64,000 nucleotides of DNA. It comes from Tiliqua scincoides (lineage: Eukaryota; Chordata; Lepidosauria; Squamata; Scincidae). Of this stretch, positions 26,201-41,200 are shown in pieces. The stretch is from NCBI RefSeq assembly GCF_035046505.1, contig NC_089826.1, forward strand, positions 2,482,501-2,546,500. Reading direction: 5' to 3'. The position numbers and the translations under genes are program-made. Position 1 is the first letter of the stretch, and every line of letters starts with the position of its first letter. The notes beneath the pieces were generated by a model. That model was not told the DNA's origin. It worked only from the letters and a program-made list of their open reading frames with translations, and did no database searches.

Positions 26201-29200
26201 CCACCCTGGTGTTGAGAGTAAAGCTAGCCTTGCCAGCTCTCTCATCCAGCAGTCCCTCTCTCCGTTTGGGCAGACAGATATGGAAAAGGGGCATGGCAGT
26301 GAAGAACAAATGCCTGGCCTTAATGTTGGCACTAAAACATTGGCCTCCAAGAATGACAGTTTTGGAGCCCTAGGCTCACAGAAGCTGAGAAGCCAGCAGT
26401 TGGCCACATCTCTTCCTCCAAAAGAATCTCAGGAAATTGTCTCAGGCCCTGATCTGTTCCACTTGGACAGCAATGTGCCAGCACCTTTCCTTCTTGAAAT
26501 GCTAGAGAAAGAAGTGGGGATATCCAAGCGCTGTGGGTTCTTGTCATCCTCTGAGAGCTCTTCTTGTAGAAGTGTTTTGGGGAAAGATCCAGAAGAAAAT
26601 GAAATGATTTGTTCAGCAGAGAATGTGGTTCTTGCTGAGAAGGAGCCAGAAACGTTTGCAGTACCACCTCAAGAAGAAGGGAGAACCTTTCCTGAACTGG
26701 ACTTGTTGAGATTACTTTCTGATTCGGAGGGATTGAAGGATTCCAGTGGATCTGTAGGTACTTCACAGAGGTTGGAGGCTTACAAGAGACATTGTCCAGT
26801 TTTAGGTGACTCTTGTGTTATTGCTGGGATATCTCCAAGACTTTTCCCGAACGAGCAGCAAATGCAGCATGTTCCTGAAGGTGTACTGGGGGAACAAAAG
26901 AAAGGGCTTGTTTCAGCTATGACCGACTGTACCTTTAACACCTCTGCACCCCTCCAATCAGCCACTGTGGGTGCGGAATATGGTGATCCGTGCAGAGAGC
27001 TGGTGAGCACCATGGTAGGAATCCAGACTGGAGCAAGCAAAATTGAATTAACTCTTTCAGGCTTCAGTGTAGAGAGAGAACATAAAGACACTCACACTTC
27101 ACCTTCCTTTAATGAAGGGTCATTCTTTGGACCCTTTGCTCATCCTGCTCATCATTCTACTCCTGCGATTTTCCCCACCAGGGGCTTGAAGCAGGATCTT
27201 CCTGGTACACCACTTCCAGCTAAGCCTGTCTTTCCATCTCCTCTCACTTGTTTACCTGAGGAGGCTTCTAAGAATTCTTGTGCCATTGCATGCAGTTCTT
27301 CTGTGAAAGAGCTTCATGTGCCTTCTTTGGGTGACAGTGTTCTGCCTCCCGCTGAGGAGTCTCTTGCTGTTCAAAGCAGACAAGAAACAAAATGTGAACA
27401 TAGTGACTGTTTTGTAGCTCTGCACCCTCTTAAAGGTAGGATCCACTCTTTGCCTTCTCTTAACTTCATGGAGAAGGTAGGGGCCTGGAATGTGAGCGAG
27501 TCTGCTGAGAGAATGTCTGATGCTCTGGCTTTAGGAGTTTCCAGTGGTATTTCTCCTCGGCAGAAGGCCTACAGTGCGATTGCGGATTCCTTAAACCGCA
27601 TTTTGTTGAAGCAGCAGTGCCAAGTTAATCTCAAGGAAGGGCTGACTACGTCCTTCCATGGACCAAACACTGTGTTCAGTCTACGCTCTTACGATAAAAA
27701 GTCACCATGTGCTTTGCCGCTTACCAGGTCTCAATCTGAAAATTCTGTGATTGTAATTGATAGAGAGATTTCAAGGACTGATTCTAGTCAGGAAGCAATT
27801 CAGAAGAATGGTCTTCAACCAGCAGAAGCCTCCGATAGTGGGTTAGGAACTCCTGCAGTTAAGAGAACTGATGCTGATGTAGAGGACCCAATTATCCAAT
27901 GTTATACAGCTGTCCTAGTCTCCACTGTTTCCAGTGATGAGGAAACTATGGAAAGTGTTGGTAGAGAAAGGGATTCAAATCCAGATCCCTTTATTACCAG
28001 CGAAAGGGTTGCTGAACTCCTCAGAGAAGAAGCCAGTTCTCTGGGTGGTGGCCAAGAAAGCACCAGTGGCTCTCACCAGATTGGTATGGACCATTTCAGT
28101 GATGTTTCACCAGATAGTTTGAACCAAGTAATTAGTTCTGGGGCAGGTAGCTGTGCTGACCTGAGGCCTCCTTCAGAACAATGTTCAAGAAGATCGTCAG
28201 CTGTTTCTGGCAAGTTACACAGCAGTTTGGAAGATGGTGCAAAAACTCCAGATGAGGATAGAGAGATGAACATTGAAGAGAGAATACCAGTAAGTTATTT
28301 CTGTCCTAATCTTTTTCATGATTTGGCTATACTATTGGCATGATTGTTGGTTGGTTTCCTCACTACTTAACGATTCTTTCTATCACATAATGAATATGTT
28401 GGACATAAAATAAACAGCAAAGTTTCCTATGTCAGAGATGTGAATGTCTGTTGCTGGACTGCTTCAAGACGGATGGGCGACTCAGAGTTTGAATACACAC
28501 ACCTTGCATGTCCTCTCCTCTTGATCACTGCTGCACCCTAAGGTGCCTTAGGCTGCAATCCTGAACACACTTTTGTGCGAGGGTGTCCTATTGAACTCAG
28601 TGGGACCTTCCTCTGAGTAAACCTACATAGCCTTGCACTGTGTGTGTGTCTAAATAGAAATAATATGCAATTTTAAAATAAGCTGTTAGGATTTGACTGA
28701 TTAAAAAAGGTTAAGTTATTTGGGTAAACTGTGATATGTTGATGTCTCAGTATCATGTACGAATTAAAAAAAAACTGCTTCCAGACATAAACAGCTTAGA
28801 AGTGAACATTTCTGTAATGTTAATGATCCTTTTGAAAGAAAATAATTTCTTCAAGTTTTTTTCCATAGTGGTCAGTGTAAAGATTTCCTCCTCAATTCAT
28901 TTCTGAACCTCACTGTCTCTCCATCATACCTCTAAGTGTTTCAGAAACCTGACCTTTCTCTTTAGCATGGTAAATTACAGTTTTGGGGGGAGGCAATTTC
29001 AGGCAAATATCTCTGTGCATAAGCGGATGTGGTACAGGACTCGGTGAAGATGGTTCAGTGTTAAAAATGCATTTTAGAACTGGCTCTTAGGAGATGCAAA
29101 AGCCACCACTGTTGGCATGCCAGAAATGGAGAATTGGCTGGGACTGCAAGCGAGAGGAGACAGGAGAGGCAGTGGCTGAGCGATGAGGAACTTAATGTTT

Positions 29201-32200
29201 TGTGACTTGTACGTCGAAGAGCTACTTGTGACCTTCCAGGCAGGCATTCTCTGATGCTCCACATTAAGGCATTTCAACTCCATGATCGACTCCATTAAAA
29301 TCTGGGTTTGTGAGGAAAGAAGTTCTTCACACCCATGTGCCTTCAGCAGCAGTCAGTGCAAAAATCTCCTGGCAAAGCACATTTTGAATCCTATAAATAT
29401 TCTTTCCTTTTCAAGGTAGCCGCAGCGCAAAGGCTGCAAGCTAGTGACACTGAATGAGCGTACATCTAGCCAGTCCACCCACCTTTTGAACATCTGTTTT
29501 TTTTAAAGACCAAATTGCATTTTTTCCTTTCAAGATGGCAGCTTTTTAAAGATTTGTCCTTGCAATTGCTTTACTCAGTGTAGGCAGCGCTCTCTCTCTC
29601 TCTTTCTCTCTCTTTTTTGCCAAATGTGTTCAGCTTTAACAAGTTGACCTTTAGACTTGATACAAGCAAGTGTGGATCCAGTTTGTGAGGACTGGGACAG
29701 GGCCAAAGGATCCCCCCTCATTTTACTATTCTTTCTCACCCTTTCTCTGTGCTTCCAACTCAGGAAGCAGGGCTGGGCCATCCACGAGGCTGATTTAGGC
29801 AGTTACATCAGGCAGCAGATTGGCAGAGGGTGCTAACCTCCATTGTCTGAATGGGGGAAAGGAAGAGAGAGACAGAAAATAAGAGGATAGTGGTAAGCTA
29901 GGACAGGGGTCTCCAAACTTTTTGGCCAGAGGGCTACATCAAATATCTGGCATGGTGTGGAGGGCCAGAAAAAAAATTTAAATATAAAATTTAAATAAAT
30001 AAATTAGAGATGGACCCTAGATGAGTGAATAAATGAATGAATGAGCCCATTCATTCATTTATTCACTCATCTAGGGTCCATCTCTTGCCCTCAGAACACC
30101 CTCCAGACACAATCAGAGCACAGTTCTGGTCCTGTTCAGTTGAGTGGGGGAGAGGCTTTCGGTGGACAAGAGGTTGGCCGTGGGCCGGAAAGAGGCTTGC
30201 TGCGGGCCGCATCTGGCCCCGGGCCGGGGTTTGGAGACCCCTGGGCTAGAACATAAGGCAGGTTTTTGACATTCTAACTTCCCTCTCCTCCACACCTCTT
30301 CTCCATCTTCCTCTTCTTTTCTCCCATTCAGTGAGTGGGAAGAGCCGAGGCTGGCATATCGCCAGATAAGGGAGGGAAGCATTTGACACACCGCCTCAGG
30401 CCCCAGGAGGTCTGGGCTGGCCTTGCTGGGAAGTGTGAACCCAGGATTTACTTGCATACCACTTGGTGGAGCAGGTCTAATGTGCAACCGAATGGTCCTA
30501 GTGTGGATGCCATCTTCCTGGGCTGTGTAGTTTTCAGTTAAATGTACATTCGAAGTCACCCTCATAGCTTAATGCTATGCATTAGAATATAATTCAGAAG
30601 TCAGTTATATTGTGTTCAATGGGGCTTACTCCCAGAACAGTGTATATAGGATTGCAGTCTCAGTTTCTGGTTTACCATGTTATAAACATAAGTGAACCTC
30701 CTTCTACACAGAAATCCCCTTAGTTGAATGAAGGAGCCAGCTCTGGAGGCAGTCACTGCCACCCTTCTGTTTGAGCCAGAAAGCAGCCTGATAGCATGGG
30801 GGGCGGGCGGTGACTGCAGTGGGTCTCTTGTATGAGGGGCAGTTGGACTTAGAGCAGCGATTTTCCAGGTGTTAATTGTCCTCTTGTGTTACATCAGGTT
30901 TACCTCCGCAATCTTGGCATTGATCAGTCACCTTCCTCTATACTGACTCCGTTTATGGCCCGAGGGCCAATCAGAGAAATAGAATTATCTCCAACTGAAC
31001 TTCGAACGCTGAAGCCATCTACTGACGCGTTAATGCAACGTTTGCAGTCTTCGGAAGGTATTGCTGGAAATGCATCTGCTCCATTGATGGTTATAGGTGG
31101 TTGTAGCATCACTTATTCACCATAATGGCTAAATAGAACCTTTGGGTTCAGAGATTATATACCTCTGACTATTACTTGTTTGGGGGGCAAACAGCAGGGG
31201 AAGGCTGTTGCATTCACATTTTGCTTGTGGGCTTCCTAGCACTGGGTGATCACCCAGGTGCTGCTGGGCAGCCCACAAGCAAACCTTTCCACAGGGAAGT
31301 TATGTGCTTTCTGAGGAGTACCTTGTTTCCCAGTAGTCAGTATAGTTGAAACAGCAAGCTTCTTGTGCTCTGTAGGTTTCTTGGGCTGTGGAGGACACGT
31401 ATGGTATTGGGAAGACTTCAGTGTACATATTTCTTCCAGATATGTTAAGCATCTACTTTATTTGCCATCAAATCTCCATCGCTTCTTGGGTTCTACAGGC
31501 AAACAGCAGCCTCTTATTTGTTGGTTTCCTAGGTTTGGTAGCATTATCAAAGTTTCCTGAAAAAAACTGCCCCAGTGGTTTGGTTCCTTTTGGTATTTTC
31601 ATTTATTCTCCAAGGAATAGTGCAGGAGCTTTGCTGCACTAGCAGTATGGTGATCCAGAGGCAGTTTTTTTGTAGTAGTCCCTGTCGTCTCCACCAGCCT
31701 TCTCTCTGAGTTGCACAACCAGAATTCGAACTCCTTGCAGCTTCCCTCTCATTGCTCTGGAGCTTGGCGATGACCTCCAGAGCCACCCCTGCCTAGTCAA
31801 CAGACAGCTCTGTGTGCTTCCCTATAAAATGTTGGTGATGTTCATTCTTCATCTTTATCTGGAGCAGCTGGTAATAATTGTTTTTCAGAGTCATTGTTAT
31901 TATGTGCTTTCATTTTAAGAGATGATGATACAGGTATTTTCAAATATAAGGGGTACTTGAAAGTCTTACCTTTCTTCTTTTCCTTTCAGGGGACTCTTGT
32001 TCTGCGATCGATGTCATGCAGTCAAGCTTTAACTCTTCTGCCCATAGTGTGCCTGCTGCAGGAGGGTCAAATACTGGTGCTGATATTTTGCTGCCCACAG
32101 AGCTTTCACCAAAGTCTTCCAGGAACATGCTCAGTCAGTGGGGCGTTATCTGCCAGCACTTGGAGCCATGTGCTCTCAAATCCTGCCCTCCTGAGATCAC

Positions 32201-35200
32201 CTCTGAGTCTCCAGCAGCTCCAGAGTCAGCAGAACAAATAATCCCAGTGGTTCTGTCCATCTCTCATTCTGGTAATGAGAGATCCACAGAATGTATTCAG
32301 ATGCCTGTGGACACTTGTGATACAAAGGAGCTTTGTGTAAATCAAGAGAAACCAGCTTCCAGCTATTTGTCTCCAAAAAAGGATGAAATGAATGTAAGTG
32401 AGGAAATCTGTTCTGCAAGCATAATTCCTGAAGGAGAGAGAGATGATTCCTCCATAGGGTCCAAAACGCTGAAGGAAATTGACAAACTTCTGGCAGAGTC
32501 AGAAATGAGAATCCCAAGTAGAGACAGTAATCCTGCCTTGTCTGGTTCTTCCTCCCGAGACATGAGCAGTTCACTAATGCAGATGAAGAAGGCAGATATC
32601 ACTGAAGATTCTGTTGTGGAGAGCAGGCCGGGGCTTCAGAGAATGTGGTCTTGGGATGAGACCGTGACCAGGCAAAATGTTCACAAAGACAATGTGTTCC
32701 CCCAAATCCTTTGTCTCACTGGTAGCTTAAAGTGGAAAAGTTTGCTTCCTGCTGATTTGAGCAGCAATGAACCAATTATACTTGAACCATCTAGATCAAC
32801 GTACCAAATAGCAGATGACAAATGTGGGGTTGTGAAACCCGTAAGGCGATCAGAGCCAGAAGGTTGTAATAGTGTCACAGTAAATGCAGGCCTACCGGTT
32901 TTTGTGAGTAGTGCTGGTGACACCAGTCTGTGCACCCCTTGTGATCTCCAAGAATTACAGACTGACTGTGTTTCAGAGCCCTTGGACAGCACCTCCGATA
33001 TTCTAGGAGACTTTCAGCAAGTCTTGGAGAAAACTAAGGAAGCTGTTTGTAAAGGGACAGGTAGCAATCATGAAAGTGAAAATAGCAGCAGTGTGGACTC
33101 GCTTGGTATCCAAGTGAAAAATCTTCTACAACACGGATGTCCTGCGATGCATGCAATACCGTGGGTAAAGGAGGAGGAGCACAATGGATCTGGGAAAAAC
33201 CCTACTTTGGTTGAACCTGGTGTTTCTTGCAGCAGAGGGGATGCTGCTGTCCAGGAGAGTGACAACAGCAGCAGCTTAGACTCTCTAGCCGCCCGTGTGA
33301 AAACGCTTCTGGAAGATGAGCGCCCTGTTCTGCATGCAGCTCAAATACTACAGAGCGCTGAGGAGGAAGAGAAGAAAGTACGGGGTAAGGGCTGAGCTCG
33401 GGGTCAGTGTTGCTGGGGTTTAAGAGCAGAACCCATCTCACCTGAAATGAGGCCTTCAGCGGTTACCCACAGGGAGGCATATCCTGTATGTAAGAGGAAC
33501 CTTGCTGGAAGAGGCTCAAGGTACATCCAGTCCAGCATCCTGTTTACACAGCTAGCTGCGTCTGGGAAGCCAACAAGCAGAGCAAGAGGGGAATAGCCTT
33601 TCCCTGCTGTGGTCTCCTGCCTCTGTGCCTGGAGATTCTGTATGTCCTGTTGGGACTGATGGCCCTACCTTTGGTGAATGTGCACTTTGAAAAAACCTTA
33701 CCTGGAAGAATCTGCCTTTCCTGCAGTTCTCTCAGGGTTGGGAAAAGGCTTTGGGAACAGCTGTGCCAAAGTAATTCCTGGGTAGCATGAAATAAATTAC
33801 CATCAGACATTGGTTATGTATTACTGCACTTAGGTTGCTTCCCCCCTTCAGTTACCATTGCTTTACCAGTGCCCCAATTAGCTTTCCCAATAAGCCAGGA
33901 TATTACCTGCCAGTCCATCAAAATGAAATGGCTATGTGAACAGAAGATTCCACCCTGGTCTTGTGTGATCTTCCTTACAGCCTGGGTGAAAATGAAGCTG
34001 GCTGCTCATTCTCCAGACTCTGTGCCTGATCTAAATGAAGAAGACCGGCTAATGTTAGAGGCGATCAAGAAAGAGCACTTTCTGAGTGCCCGGAGGGCTG
34101 AAATCTCTAAGGTAAGAAGTAACATGGGAAAACCACTGGACTGATTTTTAGGGGACACTAGTTTAGAGTGAAACTAAACTAGTGTCCCCTTGCTGTGGGG
34201 GAACAGTGTCTTAAAACCACGGACTCACAAAGAATAGTCCTATGCAAATCAATCCTTAGCTGCCTTGAATGCTCCTTTCTGAAGTGGAAAGGCGGGATAT
34301 AAATTCAAATAAATAAATAAAATCCTTTCTTGCTCATGGGGAACTATATTCTTTGGGGACCACCTTTTCCCACATGAGTCCTGCTAGTTGGAGTGTTGTG
34401 AGAGTCAGGGCCTTGCCATGTTTGCCTATGTGATGAAGTGAGGGTGTCTACTGCATGTAGAAATTCTCAGAAGGCTTTTGGCTGCTGCATTTTAATGAGC
34501 TCTTTTTACTGGTTTACAAACTTTTTATTTGGCCTGGGGTAGAGATCGGGCTTTGCTTTCACCATAACACTGCTCTGAAGTGCTTGGCTTTACTTTGTCC
34601 CATTGGAGTGTATGGTAGGGTTTTTTTCATATTTGGAAGAAAGTGATGCACTTGGAGAAACTGATGACATGAGGGCTAAATCTCCCTCCTGCCTTTTTGA
34701 CCCTGGAATAGTGCTTTTCAGCCAGTGATCCAAGTATCACTGGTGGCATTTCACAGTATAGCAGCTGGTACTTAACCTTGTAGATGATTCAGCTTTGCTG
34801 CAGCAGTGGAGATGAGGATGGCTGGGGTGGCAGGTAGATGAAACTGTGTGGCAGCCCAGGCATACCCCTTCTAAAGAGGCACAGGTTGGGGAAGGAGAGT
34901 GCAGAGATGACTTGAAGGCAGCCATAGCTGGAGGAGTTTATCCCATTGCGGCAGGAATGCCTGTGTGGTATGCCATCCAGTTGGGAACACAGCAGCCATA
35001 CCTGAAAACAGTGGCACTTGCAACTAAGGGGTTGAAAATGCTGCTCCGTAGCAGGGGTGGGAAGCCTTCGAACTGGAGAGATTGTGCATGTGTGCACTCT
35101 CTCCTGTTTTTCCTTGAAAGTTGAGGACCACCAATTGGAATTTAGTAGCTTTTGGGTAAAGCCAAAAGCTACAAAAGCAAAATGGTAGTAGGGAGGGAAG

Positions 35201-38200
35201 GATCGGAACCAATTTCTTCCTTTGTTGCATAAGCCTTCCATGGAGCCAAAGTAAAACGTACTCATACGTACCCACATAGTGCTTGGAGAAGAGTTTACCC
35301 ATCACGCAGCAGTTACTTTGTGAGCCATCACCAATCCTTTTGCCACCCCAGCTTGGCTTCCATTTTGAGGCACTGTCTGAGGGGGCAAGAAACAATGATC
35401 CCTGGTAAGTTATTATACAGTGCCTGGTGCCAGTAATCCTTTGTAGTCAGAGTGTCAGTTGATTTAACAAAAAAAAAAAATAAGCCCCAGGAAGCTGCCC
35501 TATGTCCCCAGGAGCCGGGGAGGGGAGTAATTCGCACTACCTGATCCCAAAATGTGTGAGGCAAGCCCAGTGGATTCCCTGCCCTTTAGAGTGTGTCTCT
35601 AGTATGCTTCTATTGACTAGCTTCTGGGACATCTTATGAACATGCACCAGAGATCTGTGTCTGACTCTTCAGAAGTTACCAAGCAAAACTCACCACCCAG
35701 CAATTTGCTCTCCTTTGCGCATCTCCAGTAATGTGAGAAGTGGAAGCGAGACCTTGTGTCTTGAGCTGCTTCTTGGTATGGAGAATGCCTCTGCAGTGTG
35801 AGGCTCTAGAATGACATCAGAGAGTGGCTGCCTGTTGATTTTGTGCTGTTTTGCCTTGTCTGTTTCCAGCATAAGATGACTCTGCCTTTGGGGCTAACGT
35901 GTGGCTGCAGGTGATGGGGTGAGGTGATGGGAGTGTGACTTTCCTGCATGTTTTGGACCTTTGAGTCCTGCGCCTGGGTGCTCTGTGCTTTTCCCTCCTT
36001 CCTAGCAAACATTTTCCACCGCAGGGAGCCAATGTTGCTGGTCTGGGTTTTCTGCATGCATCTGAGGGAGCGGTGTCTTGTTTGCTGTGTGATCTTGCTC
36101 TGCGAAGCTGTATTTTGTTCTAGCCTTGCATTGTGAAGCAGGCTGTTCTTTGTTTGTGTTAGATAAGTCCCTTGATCAGGTAAACAGAGAATAGCTTGTC
36201 ACGTTCACTGCCGTCTTACCTATCTCTTGGCGGCTTCTGTGTTTTCTCTCTTGAGCTTATATGAAGCTTGGTTTTAGCCTCCACAAAATGAAAGCCTTTC
36301 TAGCAAGTGGTCCTCCCTCCTTGTGTCACTGAAGGAGGGGGTTTGCTTCCATTTTGCTATGAACGGTTGCATTTTCCACTTCTTATTAGCATAAAAGACC
36401 TGTGGATTCTGATTTTGCCATGGTATTTTTGTCCATGAATTGTTTAGGTTGCATTTCAGTCAGCAAATTAAGCTGGCTGGTGCTACTGGAAATCTCCTTC
36501 AGGGCTGTATTAGAATTGATCTGCCTCTCTGAAGCAAACCACTACAGGTGCTTCTGCCTGTCTAGGGCCAGCCCTGCTTGCCCACCCACATGCACACACT
36601 TACTTACCTCTCCACTACAATCTCTCTCTTATTCTATCACTCTTGAGGAAGTAGTGTTACCTCTTGGGGGAGGGGAATCAAAGCTTTCAATAACGAGGGT
36701 CTGCAATTAAAAGAAAAGAACTCTTGTTATCTCTGATTCAAGGGGGCAAAAAATATACAATTGATCCTGCTTGAGGAATGAAATTGGCACATAATGGAAA
36801 TAAGCACCCCAGTTATTTCTTGCTGCTATTGGACATTGGATGAGAAGTTCATTCTGACATGGGGTTACTATTGGGCACATTCCAGTTGCTCGACTTTAAG
36901 GTGACAGCACTTGGTTGTTTTTGGCAGAAGGATATAAAGCTTCAGAGGGCCATGAGAGAGCCAGTTCTTATAGAGCAGAGGGCACCCAGATCCTCTGTCT
37001 TGTGACATACAAAGAGGGCTAGGTTCCTTGCAAGCGCCAACCATGCCTCCCATGTGGCAGTGCAGAAAATCAGGATTTGGGTCAGGAGATCCAACATCCC
37101 ATCTGGGATTTTCAGTGGTTGGTTCTGACATAAAGATGGAGGAGAATTCTTTCAAATGCAGTTCTAGAAAGGCTTTCTGGTAGCCAGAATTTTGTGCATT
37201 CTGTAAAATTCTGCACTAATAAGAGCTGTCAGCCAGAGTTCCACTAAGGGGTCCATACTTCTGTTCAGACCCCTTCTGTTGTTGCATGACATTGCAGCTG
37301 TGTCACAATGCCAACTCTGGTCGCTCAGCAATGACATCATATGTTATCACCAAACTTCCGGGTTGCTGAGCTCTGAGCTGCACAGAGCTAGGCTTCAAGC
37401 TGCTTGGCCACACAGCTTAGCAAGAACTGATATGATACAATTTAAAGGTTCGCTATTTAATGAGGAAGGGGGAGAACATTTGCAAAGGGGGAGACTTCAA
37501 TGGTAGGGAGAGATTAAGGCAGTTTAGTTGCCTTGGCAGTAAAATGCAGACATACAATGCTCTCTTTCTCTTAAGAACATGTAGAACTCAGTGGTGCCTT
37601 TTTAAAACTGTTTTAATAAAAACCTTCCAATACTTTTGTTCTGTTGTCAAATCTTCAGCCTACCTTTTGGTACCTTTGCTTGAGGCAGATCAGCTTCTTT
37701 GTGATTGCCATTCTACTGGAAAGATGTAAGGCACAAGAGAGAATGGCACCAAGTCTGAATTGTAACAAGTGCCAGGAGTTGTGGGGAGTGCTGGTGTCTC
37801 AACAAAATTCACATTAGACCTTGTCTTCAACTGGGTATCAAACTCCACTCCTACTGAGTCCAGCCAGTCTCCTAGCTCCTTATTGCCCCCTGTGATTGAC
37901 AGTGGCTCTCCTTGTTCTCAGGCAGAGAGATCTTTTTCCAGTCCTCCTACCTGAAATCCTTTTAGCTGGAGATGTCTGGGCTGAACCTTCTGCATGAGGT
38001 GAAGCCTGTACTCCACTCTTGAGCTGTGAGACCTTTCTGTTACTGGAGAGTGGTTACCACTTGTTTATGTTATGACATTTCTGTTTCTGTTGGGTTCTTG
38101 ATAGGATCAGCTGTGGGGAAATGGCTGCAAAAGAATTTCCAGTCACAGTCCTATTCAGAAGCTGAACCCATGGCCCTCAAAACTTCTAAGTACCAATGAG

Positions 38201-41200
38201 CTGCATCAGACACATAGTCCAGAGGTAGATGTGGTGCAGGCTGACACTGCCCTTCCAGGTGGAACTGACACTGCCCTTCCAGGTGACCCAGAGACCAAAT
38301 CCTTAAACAGCATTTCCAGTCTTGTCTGCAACCAGCTTCAGGCACACTCAGATAATCCCTCTGACTCAACTCAAAATAGTTATGCTCCCTCGTGTAATGA
38401 CACAAATGTACGTCTGATGGGGCTGACAGAGGCAATCAACATAGAGGAAACAAGTATCTCATCTGTGGCACCTTTGACTGCAGACAGCTCGTCTACAGAA
38501 ACTACCACGCAAATTACTTCCATCACTTTTGCATCCCGTAAACGATCCCCATCTTCTATTTCACCTGTGTCCTGTGCTGGCCTTACTGAAGCTGTTCCTG
38601 GTGGTCTATCACCTCTGGAAGCCCAGTCTGTTAATGCTGAACAGGTGAAGCCTAGCAAGCAGCAGCTTGAAACTCCTAAACTCGCTACTACGGCAAGCCC
38701 AGCAGTTACTCATGCACTAGAGAAGGATGCTGGTGTTTCTTCAAGCAGAGACCACCATCGGCATGTGGCCATAGCTATTAACGGAGATGAATCTCATCAA
38801 GAAAAATTCATTGTATCGGCAGAGGACTTCCAAACCAGATCTGCTGAACAAAGGGTCCGCTCTGTCGTGGGTAATTGTGAAGAAGACTGGGCAACCTCTC
38901 CAGTTGCTACCAGACTGAAAAAACATGACAGGCCCACAGGTGGTGGTGATGAAAAAGAATTTAACCCAGAAGAAACAATGACTGGTCTGCCCCCTTCCCT
39001 AAATCCACCTGAACAAAAGACAGACGGTTGTCCCCAGGATCAGTTGACAGAGGACCTGGATGGCTTTGTCCATATGCCTAAACCATTTATTACAGAAAGC
39101 GAGGAGAGTGTTTTGACAAGAGGGGACAAATTTACTTTTGATCTATTTTCATGGAGGGCAGGAGATGCCAATACTAGAAACATTGGGCTGTTACCAACTT
39201 CCTCTTCTGATCAGGTTGCACTTATTATGCCAGTATCGCCTTCTTCGCCAACTAGGAAAGCCTTGTCTGGTGTCCACATTACTCTGTCCCCCAGACGTAT
39301 TGATTTGGATCTTCAAAGTCAGACGAACTCTGGTACTGAAATGAGGCAAGTTGATGCACTTAAGACTGGTCCACATCAAACAGCTCTAAGTGCCCCTGGT
39401 CTTTCATTAGAAGCAACCTCTAAGTTAAAACCCACAGAACTTTCCCCAAAGTCCCAGGATTCTGCATACTTTCTGAGAACAGCAGCATCGCCAGACTCTC
39501 GCATCAGGCATTCTAATGTTCCTGTTGTAGCAAAGCTTGCCCCACACCGGAGTTGGGTATTGGCAGAAGGCAGACAAAACTGTCCAGTCCATGATCAAGG
39601 GTGTGCTAGAGTTTTGGGTTCAGGTGAGCAACACCTAGAAGATAACTACAAGATCACAGCTTCTTCCCAAACTGAAAGGCTTTCTTCAGATGCCATTACT
39701 CAAATAACCACAGAAAGTCCTGAAAAGACAACCTATTCTGCAGAGATATTTGTTGGCACAGATGGGGTTAGCACTCCAAGACCTCCACAGCAGAAGAGTC
39801 ACAGTGTTCCGAGCACCTCGGCTCCTGCTCTGAATCAGGTCTCCATTTTGAACAGAGAGGCTGGTGAGAACACATAAGATATATCGTTAGATTTGCAAAC
39901 TCACAGTGGTGGGCAGGGCTTTTGGTTTTTTTCATTTATGATGTCTGCCTGCATAATTTGTGATCGGTTATTTTAAAAACATTTTTCCCCCCTTGGAATG
40001 ATGCAGTCAGTGTTGAAATCTGTTCAATGCTTGTCAACAAATGTATGTGGGGGGATGGGGGACGGACTAAGCTTGACCATTCTGTTACTTAGGGCGCAAT
40101 CCTAACCCCTTATGTCAGTGCTTTCCAGCACTGACAAAAGGGCAATGCAGCTCTGAGGTAAGGGAACAGTCATTCCCTTACTTTGAGGAGGCCTCCTTGA
40201 GTGACAGCCAACTGCAGGATGCAGCACATGTCCCATGTGCTGGAAAGTACTGACATAAGGGGTTAGGATTGCGCCCTTAATGTAAGAAGCTGTTTCATAT
40301 AGCTTTTGGTTGAGTGTCAGACTAAGCATCCTGACCCTTTAATAACCACTTCTGATCTGTGTTTTATTTATCTTAGTATGTACAAAGTCCTTGTTGCATT
40401 CAGCATCCCAGCAATTCTGCCATTCTAATTCCTGTATGTGTGGAGAACTGAAAGAGGATGACTTGCAGGAAGCTATAATTCCACAGCAGAGCTGTGATTT
40501 GATCCCTGGTTTCTTGGGTTCAAGAAAGTCAGTCAGGTTGCATGGAGAAAGGCAGTCAGGGAAATGAAAGTACTAATGCATTCTTTCAAAGTCTGCTCTT
40601 CATGCTTGCAGGTAAGCCTCTCTTGTTGCCATATAAGCCACCCGGGAGCTCAGAGATGTACTATGTCCCCTGTCCAAAAGAAACACTCAGATTATCGCGC
40701 ATCAGGTCAGAGACCACCGTGGAGAGCACCCACTCAGGTATTTCACATTGCTCTGACCTTGAATCAAACGCTATCTAAACTGCTTGGGACCCCAGGATTA
40801 CATGCACAGCATTTGCGAAAACTGAGGGGCTGAGTTTGCGTAAAAACAAGAACGTCAGCAGTTTGTGGTGCTGTGCTTAAATGTGTTGAATTGAGCTGAG
40901 CTCAGGGTATCTCAGTTTACACCATTTATAGAACAGAAATTAGCCTCTCTCATTTGCTGCATTTCTGTTTTTGCTTTCAGTGTGAGTGACAAGGCTGAGA
41001 ATGTTGTAGCTGGAAAGGCAGCTTGATCATTTTTCCCCAGTATTATTAAGACTCAGATTTTTATTATTTCTCTCTGTCTGCTTATTTCTGCTGCTTCATT
41101 CCAGTCTGTTCTCTTCCTTCAGAAACCTTTCCCTTTAGAAAGGATTTTGGGAAGCGAATAGAAGCAGAGCTAAAGAAAAAGGCAGATGGTTGACTTTGTA

